From Hyalangium gracile (GTDB lineage: Bacteria; Myxococcota; Myxococcia; Myxococcales; Myxococcaceae), in NCBI RefSeq assembly GCF_020103725.1, contig NZ_JAHXBG010000026.1:62001-126000 (forward strand): a DNA stretch of 64,000 nt, written 5' to 3'. The first letter of the stretch is position 1; every line of letters begins with the position of its first letter. Made by a program: the position numbers and the translations under genes. The notes under the pieces are model-generated. The model saw only the letters and a list, made by a program, of their open reading frames with translations. It was not told where the DNA came from and did no database searches. Positions 58,334 to 64,000 of this stretch are shown piece by piece.

Positions 58334-59677
58334 ATGGATCTTGCTGCCTCGCCTGGTGACATGCTCCCTCCCACTCCCGCCCCAGCCGCCAGCGCGAGCG
58401 CCCGCCCCGTCGACGAGGGCGAGCGACTGGTGCTCCTCGACACGCTGCGCGGCTTCGCGCTGTGCGGCGTCTTCATGGCCAATGTCTATCTGTGGTTCAG
58501 CGGGCGCATGTTCATGTCGCGCGCCCAGAGCGAGGAGGCCTTCAAGGACCCGACCTGGCTGGACATCGCCGTCAACCACGCCTTCTTCCCGCTGATCGCC
58601 GGCCGGTTCATCACCATCTTCTCCTTCCTGTTCGGGCTGGGCTTCGCGGTGCAGCTCATGCGCGCCGAGGGCCGGGGCACCTCCGTCGTCCCTGTCTACA
58701 CGCGACGGCTGGGGGTGATGCTGGGCCTGGGCCTCGCGCACCTCTTCCTCCTCTTCCAGGGCGACATCGTCAGCACGTACGCCCTGCTGGGCTTCACGCT
58801 GCTGCTGTTCTACAAGCGCTCGGATCGCACCCTCCTCCTCTGGGCCGCCGCGCTCATCTTCCTCGGGCCCCAGCTCTGGAACCTGGGCTTGAAGCTTCCC
58901 CAGCTGCTCGGCTCTCAGGGAGCCGAGGAGGCCGCGAAGGCCGCCGGCGAGCGCGCCGCGAGCCTCAAGGCCCAGGTGCTGGAGGCGTTCTCGCGTGGCT
59001 CCTGGCTCGACACGGTGCGCTCGGGTGCGGCGTACTACTTCGGGGACCTGGGCCGGATGCTCAGCACCTTCCTGCCCGTCATCGTCGGCCGCTTCCTGCT
59101 GGGCCTGTGGGCGGGACGGCGCCGCCTCTTCCACGACGCACCCCAGCACCTGCCCTTCTTCCGCCGGCTGCTGGTGTGGAGCCTGGTCACGGGCCTGCTC
59201 GCCAGCGGGGTGGGCCTGCTCTTCGGACAGCTCTTCTCCCGGAAGATCCTCAACCCCCAGGAGCTCCCGTGGCTGCCCTACGCCCTGGGCCCGGTGCGCC
59301 ACCTCGCGGAGCTGGGGATGGCGTCGACCTACGTCTCGGGCCTCACGCTGCTGTTCCAGCGAGATGCGTGGCGGCGGCTGCTGGCGGTGCTCGCTCCCCT
59401 GGGCCGCATGGCGCTGACGAACTACCTCATGCAGTCGGTGCTGGGCGTGCTCCTCTTCTATGGATATGGGCTGGGGCTCATGGGCAAGCCGGGCTCGGCG
59501 GCGCAATTGGGGATCGCGCTGGGGCTCCTGGCCCTGCAGACCCTCTTCAGCCACCTGTGGTTCGCGCGCTTCCGCACTGGCCCCGTGGAGTGGGTGACGC
59601 GCTCGCTCACGTACGGCAAGGCGCAGCCCCTGCGGCGCCCCTCCGTCCCCGATGAGCAGGCGATGGTGAAGGTCTGA
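58334..59677 (+). CDS. DUF418 membrane protein
   Basis: The 447-residue product starts at the ATG at 58334 (no strong ribosome site). It contains the DUF418/YeiB-like N-terminal LLDTLRGFALCGVFMANVYLWFSGRM and at least eight hydrophobic helices, including FITIFSFLFGLGFAVQLM, LGVMLGLGLAHLFLLFQGDIVSTYALLGFTLLLFY and VLGVLLFYGYGLGLMG. The C-terminal half carries FLRR-type and MALTNYLMQSVLG blocks. DUF418 proteins are predicted to act as membrane acyltransferase- or transporter-like proteins, but no activity is settled. The gene lies 93 bases after fadD on the same strand. Confidence 0.82.
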   Translation: MDLAASPGDMLPPTPAPAASASARPVDEGERLVLLDTLRGFALCGVFMANVYLWFSGRMFMSRAQSEEAFKDPTWLDIAVNHAFFPLIAGRFITIFSFLFGLGFAVQLMRAEGRGTSVVPVYTRRLGVMLGLGLAHLFLLFQGDIVSTYALLGFTLLLFYKRSDRTLLLWAAALIFLGPQLWNLGLKLPQLLGSQGAEEAAKAAGERAASLKAQVLEAFSRGSWLDTVRSGAAYYFGDLGRMLSTFLPVIVGRFLLGLWAGRRRLFHDAPQHLPFFRRLLVWSLVTGLLASGVGLLFGQLFSRKILNPQELPWLPYALGPVRHLAELGMASTYVSGLTLLFQRDAWRRLLAVLAPLGRMALTNYLMQSVLGVLLFYGYGLGLMGKPGSAAQLGIALGLLALQTLFSHLWFARFRTGPVEWVTRSLTYGKAQPLRRPSVPDEQAMVKV

Positions 59678-59742
59678 GCCCGGCGCCTTGAAGCAACTCG
59701 GTGCCTGTGTGAAGCTGCGCGCCTCAGCAGCGAGGCTCGGGC

Positions 59743-60825
59743 ATGCCGGATCCAGCGGTGGCGGACTCTCAGAAGCAGGTTCTCGCGCTCCAGAGCCTGA
59801 TCCGTGACGGGCTCGAGAGCCACCACACGCTTCGAGGCACCTGCGCCTTCCGCTTCGCTCACGACGAGCGCCTGAACTTCTCCGTCCACCTCGGCCAGGG
59901 GCACGTCGGGTTCAGCCCCGGCGTCGCGGCCGGAGCGGATGCCGCGGTGACGATGCAGCCCTCCGCCCTGGCGTTCATCCTGGCCTCGGAGGGGCAGATC
60001 GACTTTCGCGATCCGACGCTGGCCGAGGCGGTGAAGGTGGAAGGGGCGACCGAGCTCTACCTCCATGTGGCGCACAGCTGGCTGCGGCCTACCGAGCTGG
60101 AGCTCCGCATGCTCGCCCGGGCCGAGGAGCGCTCGCGCCAGCGTCAGCAGGCAGGGCCGATCGAGCGCCTGGAGCGGCTCGAGGCGCCGTCCGAGGCCGA
60201 GGTCCTGAAGCGCATCCAGGCCAGCACGCCGTTCATCATCACCGGCTGCATGCCGGAGAAGCTGGTGGGCATGACGCTGGCGCAGTTCGGCGCCACCTAC
60301 GGGCACGTCGGCCTCAGCCTGGCCGGAGAGGACGCACCCGTCTCCCTGGCCACGCTGCTGTCACGGATTGGCGCGAAGAAGGACGGAGAGCTCTACACCC
60401 GTGGAACCGTCCTGCCCGACGAGCTCGTGCCCTTGTTCCCTCCGGCCTACTTCGCCGAGCAGGTGAGCCTGCCGCAGATCTGGTTCGGGGCAGGGCGGAA
60501 CCCGAGCGAGCCGGTGACCCCGCTTCATCGCGACTGCGATCCCGGCTTCCTCCTGCAGGTGTTCGGCCGGAAGCGGCTCACGCTGTTCCCGCCGCACGAG
60601 GCGGCGTGCGTCTATCCCAAGGGCGCGTTCTGCAGCTACCAGCTCTGCTGGGTGAAGCCTCATGCGCCGGATCTCGAGCAGTTCCCCCGGTTCAAGGAGG
60701 CGCACCCCGTCGAGGTGCTCCTTTCGCCGGGAGAGATGCTCGTCCAGCCCACCGGCTGGTTCCATCAGGTGTACTCGCTCGACGAGGTGACGCTCTCGGT
60801 CAGTCACTTCCTGATCGAGGAGTGA
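59743..60825 (+). CDS. SCP2 sterol-carrier domain fused to a JmjC/cupin-8-type domain
   Basis: The 360-residue protein has an N-terminal SCP2-like domain (residues 10-125: FRFAHDERLNFSVHLGQGHVGFSPG, DAAVTMQPSALAFILASEGQIDFRDP). Residues 160-360 form a cupin-8/JmjC-type domain with PLHRDCDPGFLLQVFGRKRLTLFPP (Fe ligands His262 and Asp264) and a distal PTGWFHQVYSLDEVTLSVSHFL with His341. Lys278 or Arg279 would bind 2-oxoglutarate. These domains normally act separately: SCP2 binds lipid tails and cupin-8 oxygenases hydroxylate protein side chains or small molecules. The fusion suggests a lipid-targeted oxygenase (inference). Confidence 0.8.
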   Translation: MPDPAVADSQKQVLALQSLIRDGLESHHTLRGTCAFRFAHDERLNFSVHLGQGHVGFSPGVAAGADAAVTMQPSALAFILASEGQIDFRDPTLAEAVKVEGATELYLHVAHSWLRPTELELRMLARAEERSRQRQQAGPIERLERLEAPSEAEVLKRIQASTPFIITGCMPEKLVGMTLAQFGATYGHVGLSLAGEDAPVSLATLLSRIGAKKDGELYTRGTVLPDELVPLFPPAYFAEQVSLPQIWFGAGRNPSEPVTPLHRDCDPGFLLQVFGRKRLTLFPPHEAACVYPKGAFCSYQLCWVKPHAPDLEQFPRFKEAHPVEVLLSPGEMLVQPTGWFHQVYSLDEVTLSVSHFLIEE

Positions 60826-60829
60826 CGCC

Positions 60830-61414
60830 CTACCGCCGGGCCCACGCGTCCAGCATCTCGCGGACCCTCGCGCTCCACGCCGCCAGGTCCTTCCACTCCT
60901 CGGGTGGCTCGCCCCACCACTCGAAGGAGACGGTCCTCGTGGCGAGGTGGTACGCGAAGCCCGTGCAGTCCCGGGCTCCGCCCGGTGGGCTCTCCGTCTC
61001 CAGGAGCAGTGGCGGCACCCTCAAGGTGCGTGCTTCCTGGAGGAGCGCGTCCCAGGACTCCACCGGGAAGCGGCCCTCGGAGAGCGTGAGGCGTGGAGTG
61101 GGCCCATCCTTCCCCGGCGCGGGTGGTGGGGCGTAGCGCGAGCTCTCACCGGGCCGATCCCACACCAGCTTCCGGATGCGGAGCGGCGAGGCATCGATGG
61201 CGCTGGGGCGACTCGAGAGCGACCAGGCCGTCCACGCTCCGGCTCCCTCGTAGTGCCACAGCCTCGCGAGCGTGGCGAAGCCCGAGGGCAGCGCGGGTGC
61301 ATACAGCTCGGGGGCCTTCAGCGCTTCCATCGCCCGGCGCTCCAGCTCTGGAGGCAGGACCTTGGCTTCGAATCCAGCGGCGGCGGGGGGAGAGGTGGTT
61401 TCCCGAGGCGACAT
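60830..61414 (-). CDS. Protein of unknown function
   Basis: The 194-residue protein (start at 61414, no clear ribosome site) has WxxPP and FEWWGEPPEEWKDLAAWSARVREMLDAWARR at its C terminus and LRIRKLVWDRPGESSRYAPPPAPG in the middle. No signal peptide or membrane segment is seen. The family is not recognised. It is divergent from the next unknown gene and its stop is 4 bases from the SCP2-cupin stop. Confidence 0.6.
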   Translation of the reverse strand: MSPRETTSPPAAAGFEAKVLPPELERRAMEALKAPELYAPALPSGFATLARLWHYEGAGAWTAWSLSSRPSAIDASPLRIRKLVWDRPGESSRYAPPPAPGKDGPTPRLTLSEGRFPVESWDALLQEARTLRVPPLLLETESPPGGARDCTGFAYHLATRTVSFEWWGEPPEEWKDLAAWSARVREMLDAWARR

Positions 61415-61507
61415 TCCGGAGCAGGTTGCCCCCTGCGCTCCTCCCCGGTCAATGCCCACCTCCTGTAACGTTTCAGTCCGCTGCTCGGAGGAGCCAGGAG
61501 GTGCGGC

Positions 61508-62317
61508 GTGGGAAAACTGATTGGCGAGGTGCCATGCACCTGCTGGCGGGAAGGGCGTACCACCCCTCCACCGCCCCTCATTCGCGAGCACGTCATCGAA
61601 GGAAAGGGAGGTTTTCCCTGGCTCGATCTTCCCTGGGAGAAGGACTCACCCGAGTGGAAGGCCTTCAACGAATGGGGGTGCAGCGCCAGATGCCTCCATC
61701 GCTCGGTGTTCGTGGGGCTCTTCGAGGAGGTGGGGGGCTGGAACTCGCTCAGCCTCCTCTACCAGAAGTTGGAGAGCGCCGGGCCTGATCGCTACCCCAC
61801 CTTGCTGGCCGTCGTTCCCACGTGGGAGACGGTGTCCTCCTGGTTTCAGAAGAAGGTGGTGTCGCCCGAGGACTCGGCGCGAGCCCTCTCGGAGATCCAG
61901 GCCTTCCGCGCCGACCAGGCGCCCAGACAGTGGGTGCTGGTCCATGGCCAGTGGGAGTTCGAGGCGATGACGCTGGGAGCCGAGGGAGGCGTCTATTACG
62001 GCACGACCCCGGAGCTCGAGCTGGGCATCATCCCTCCCGACTTCGTCGCACTGCGGAGGGGAGATGTGATCTTCCGCGCGAAGCGCTTCACGCACCTACA
62101 ACCGAGCACCACGAGCGAGGAGGTGGAGCTGACCGATCTGGAGACCGGCCGGCGCGTGGTGCTCCCCTGGGGAATTCCGCTCACGGACCCGGGGCCTCAT
62201 GAGATGCACGTGAAGCTCCAGTACCTCCCCACGGAGTTCGACTACGTCCTCGGAGCCTTCGAGCGGCTCTTCCAGTACTCGGTGGAGACACGGAACCCGG
62301 TGCACTGGGGGCTCTGA
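61508..62317 (+). CDS. Unknown cytoplasmic protein
   Basis: The GTG start at 61508 is supported by AGGAGG 6 bases upstream. The 269-residue protein begins MGKLIGEVPCTCWREGRTT and includes FPWLDLPWEKDSPEWKAFNEWG, LIAVVPTWETVSSWFQKKVV-like Trp-rich helices, and a C-terminal beta-rich part with DVIFRAKRFTHLQPS and HEMHVKLQYLPTEFDYVLG. No signal peptide is present. No family was recognised; the Trp/Glu-rich style resembles toxin-immunity proteins, which is only an impression. Confidence 0.6.
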   Translation: MGKLIGEVPCTCWREGRTTPPPPLIREHVIEGKGGFPWLDLPWEKDSPEWKAFNEWGCSARCLHRSVFVGLFEEVGGWNSLSLLYQKLESAGPDRYPTLLAVVPTWETVSSWFQKKVVSPEDSARALSEIQAFRADQAPRQWVLVHGQWEFEAMTLGAEGGVYYGTTPELELGIIPPDFVALRRGDVIFRAKRFTHLQPSTTSEEVELTDLETGRRVVLPWGIPLTDPGPHEMHVKLQYLPTEFDYVLGAFERLFQYSVETRNPVHWGL

Positions 62318-62361
62318 GCAGCGCCAGAGGCCTGTCCGCGGCCAACTCCGCCGTCCTCGCC

Positions 62362-63483
62362 TCATGTCCGAGCCGCGGTGGCGACGGTGAAGGCTCCCAG
62401 GGGGCTGGCCACTCCATTGACGAGCGCGTCGACCCGGTGGTCGCCCGGGTAGTGCTGGCGCGTGGTGAGGTCCGCCAGCGACACGGTCTTCTCCAGCGTG
62501 GTGGAGGCACCGGGCTCCAGGTCCACCGTGCGCCCCTTGAAGACCTTCGGGCGGGCGGCGCCGTTGGCCTTCACGAAGTGCACGGCGAGATCCACTACCG
62601 CCTTCTGTCGCTCCTGGGAGGCGTTGGTCACCTGGAGCCGTACCTGCACGGACTCTCCCACGCGCACGCGGCGCGGATGGAAGGTGGCGGTGACTTCGAG
62701 CGTGGCGGGGCCCTCGAAGCCCAGCAGGGCCAGGGCGCGGGGCTCGCCACGCTTCACCGCCGAGCGCAGCGCGTGGCGGATGATCCACTGCCGCTCGGGC
62801 GAGGCGCCCGTGCTCCAGCGCTCGCAGGTGGCCACGAGCAGCTCCGGGTGGTCTTTGCCGATGTCGTTGAGGTTATTGGCCACCGAGCGGCGCACGTAGA
62901 GCTCGGGGTCGTCCTTGAGCAGCTCCAGCAGCTCGAGCACCGGCCGCGGATCCTCCTGGAAGGCGCGGAGCCGAGGCGCCCAGGGCAGGCGGGGTCGGGT
63001 GCCCTCGGAGACGAGGCGCCGCACGTGCACGCTCTTGTCGGAGGCCCACTGGCGCAGGCGCGCGAGCGTCTCTCTCGGGTGGTGCTCGAGGTAGGGGCGG
63101 ATGCAGAACTCGGCCGTGAAGCGCTGGGTGAGCGCGTGCTGCAGGCGCATGGCGGGCTCGAAGTGCGCCAGCCCATGCTCGGCCACGTAGAGCACATGGG
63201 GCAGGTAGAGGAACACGGACATGCCATGGCCCTCGGTGTGCTCGAGCGACGGCCCGAGCGAGCTCTCGAGGATGCGCGCCGCGTGCTCGAAGTCCTGGGG
63301 GAGCGCGCGGTGCATGGCCCGCATGATGTGCCGGGCGCGGTCCATCAGCTCGAGGGCGTGCAGCCCTTCGGTGGCCTCGGCGATGAAGCGGCGCTCGGGG
63401 AGGGTGGGGTGGGCACCGCGCAGCATGGTGGCGATGCGCCGGACGATGCTCGCGTCGAAGAAGGTCTTGAGGGACTCGGCCAT
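62362..63483 (-). CDS. AlkD-like HEAT-repeat DNA-glycosylase-type protein with C-terminal beta domain
   Basis: The 373-residue protein starts with MAESLKTFFDASIVRRIATML. It has the AlkD/DNA-alkylation-repair HEAT-repeat array to about residue 250 (HPRETLARLRQWASDKSVHVRRLVSEGTRPRLPW; LLELLKDDPELYVRRSVANNLNDIGKDHPE). A C-terminal Ig-like extension of about 110 residues follows (LEVTATFHPRRVRVGESVQVRLQVTN...). AlkD family members excise N3- and N7-alkylated bases; the RRSVANNLNDI segment supplies the conserved Asp/Asn and Trp-type DNA contacts. The extension is unlike a typical AlkD. A strong hairpin precedes it. Confidence 0.82.
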   Translation of the reverse strand: MAESLKTFFDASIVRRIATMLRGAHPTLPERRFIAEATEGLHALELMDRARHIMRAMHRALPQDFEHAARILESSLGPSLEHTEGHGMSVFLYLPHVLYVAEHGLAHFEPAMRLQHALTQRFTAEFCIRPYLEHHPRETLARLRQWASDKSVHVRRLVSEGTRPRLPWAPRLRAFQEDPRPVLELLELLKDDPELYVRRSVANNLNDIGKDHPELLVATCERWSTGASPERQWIIRHALRSAVKRGEPRALALLGFEGPATLEVTATFHPRRVRVGESVQVRLQVTNASQERQKAVVDLAVHFVKANGAARPKVFKGRTVDLEPGASTTLEKTVSLADLTTRQHYPGDHRVDALVNGVASPLGAFTVATAART

Positions 63484-63501
63484 GAGTGGGAGCGCCGGGG
63501 A

Positions 63502-63527
63502 CCCTGGATCGCTGACGCGATCCAGGG
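63502..63527 (-). terminator. Hairpin terminator of the last gene
   Basis: CCCTGGATCGC (63502-63512) pairs perfectly with GCGATCCAGGG (63517-63527) around a 4-base loop. It lies 30 bases past the stop of the minus-strand gene that runs off the window. Confidence 0.65.
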
Positions 63528-63557
63528 GGTGCTTCGGGGTGGGTTCCTGCTCAATCC

Positions 63558-64000
63558 TCAGCGGGTGCAGGTGAAGGCGTCGGTGGCCTGCACGCCCGTG
63601 CCGATGAACGAGAAGTTCACCGAGTTGTCGCTGGAGCTGGTGGCGTAGCCGGGCAGCTTGTCGAAGCCGCACTCGAGCGCGTTGAAGGCGTTGGACATGT
63701 AGAACTGGCTGCCGTCCGGACAGGTGAGCTGCAGGGCGAGCCCCATCGTCTCCTCGGTGAACGTGCCCGAGGGAGTCTCCAGGCGGAACCCGCCCGAGGT
63801 CTCGTGGTACCCGATGCACTTGCCCGCGCTGCTGGAGAGCTCGAAGTCCCAGACGTAGTCGTTGTTGTCCGCGTTGTTGACGGAGTTCTTGAACGTGACG
63901 CTGTGCCCCGAGGTGTAGGTGCAGCGATCGCCCGCGGCGGTGAGGGTGCCTGTGTCCGCCTCCGCCGGCATGCAGGACCGCGCGCTCGCCAGGGCCTGCT
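63558..64000 (-). CDS. Secreted protein of unknown function (5' end outside window)
   Basis: The frame is open to the window edge; its first residues here are QALASARSCMPAEADTGTL. The 146 or more visible residues are beta-rich with several Cys (GDRCTYTSG, GKCIGYHE, QLTCPDGSQFY, LECGFDKLPG, FTCTR) that could form disulfides. Hydrophobic and charged segments alternate. No family was recognised. The ATG at 63971 is not necessarily the start because the frame continues upstream with ordinary codons. Confidence 0.55.
   Translation of the reverse strand, partial: QALASARSCMPAEADTGTLTAAGDRCTYTSGHSVTFKNSVNNADNNDYVWDFELSSSAGKCIGYHETSGGFRLETPSGTFTEETMGLALQLTCPDGSQFYMSNAFNALECGFDKLPGYATSSSDNSVNFSFIGTGVQATDAFTCTR

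Overview
The window looks like a chromosomal segment of a myxobacterium, most likely from the Cystobacter/Archangium/Stigmatella/Myxococcus side of the order. The inference rests on very high GC with strongly G/C-ending codons, many lipoproteins with PDAG/PDSG or proline-rich spacers, a Ser/Thr kinase fused to an ATPase and a histidine kinase, and multi-haem lipoproteins. Species cannot be set from sequence alone. No rRNA, tRNA, CRISPR array, insertion sequence or prophage was recognised. About 42 intact or nearly intact protein genes are supported, plus several broken ones.

Layout. 1-8.1 kb: the tail of a VOC/glyoxalase-type gene, an esterase, a cyclopropane-fatty-acid synthase-like methyltransferase, a TPR protein and a 1087-residue Ntn-hydrolase/degenerate-peptidase fusion. 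8.1-10.2 kb: an SDR divergent from a WYL regulator with a palindromic operator candidate between them. 10.7-16.3 kb: a histone-H1-like/EF-hand protein, a GMC oxidoreductase and two diheme cytochrome lipoproteins. 16.4-20.6 kb: a broken TPP-enzyme tail, a coiled-coil membrane protein, an M20 dipeptidase and a haem-binding surface lipoprotein. 20.6-27.3 kb: a small gene interrupted in frame by TGA behind an acyl-CoA synthetase, two coupled envelope genes, an M20D amidohydrolase, a DUF2383 protein and a YkgJ fragment.

27.4-35.3 kb: a 1763-residue hybrid kinase followed closely by a lipoprotein serpin, then an unknown helical protein. 35.5-39.4 kb: a membrane protein divergent from phosphoglucomutase and a GNAT acetyltransferase. 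40.0-47.0 kb: an apparent operon of FGGY sugar kinase, eukaryote-like sphingosine-1-phosphate lyase and GAF-PAS histidine kinase, preceded by an LVIVD-repeat lipoprotein. 47.1-56.5 kb: envelope proteins, a GH15 glucoamylase-like lipoprotein, a small STAS-like protein, a beta-propeller/diheme cytochrome fusion and a truncated TPR gene. 56.5-64 kb: a FadD-type ligase, a DUF418 membrane protein, an SCP2-cupin fusion, two unknown genes, an AlkD-like HEAT protein and the 3' part of a secreted protein.

Recurring themes are lipid chemistry (CFA synthase, two acyl-CoA ligases, S1P lyase, SCP2 domain, GMC oxidoreductase), outer-surface electron carriers (four haem c lipoproteins) and gene decay (at least three truncated or frameshifted remnants). 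The most unusual items are the in-frame TGA gene with a SECIS-like hairpin just after the TGA, the H1-tail/EF-hand protein, the SCP2-cupin fusion and the Ntn-hydrolase/dead-M1 fusion.
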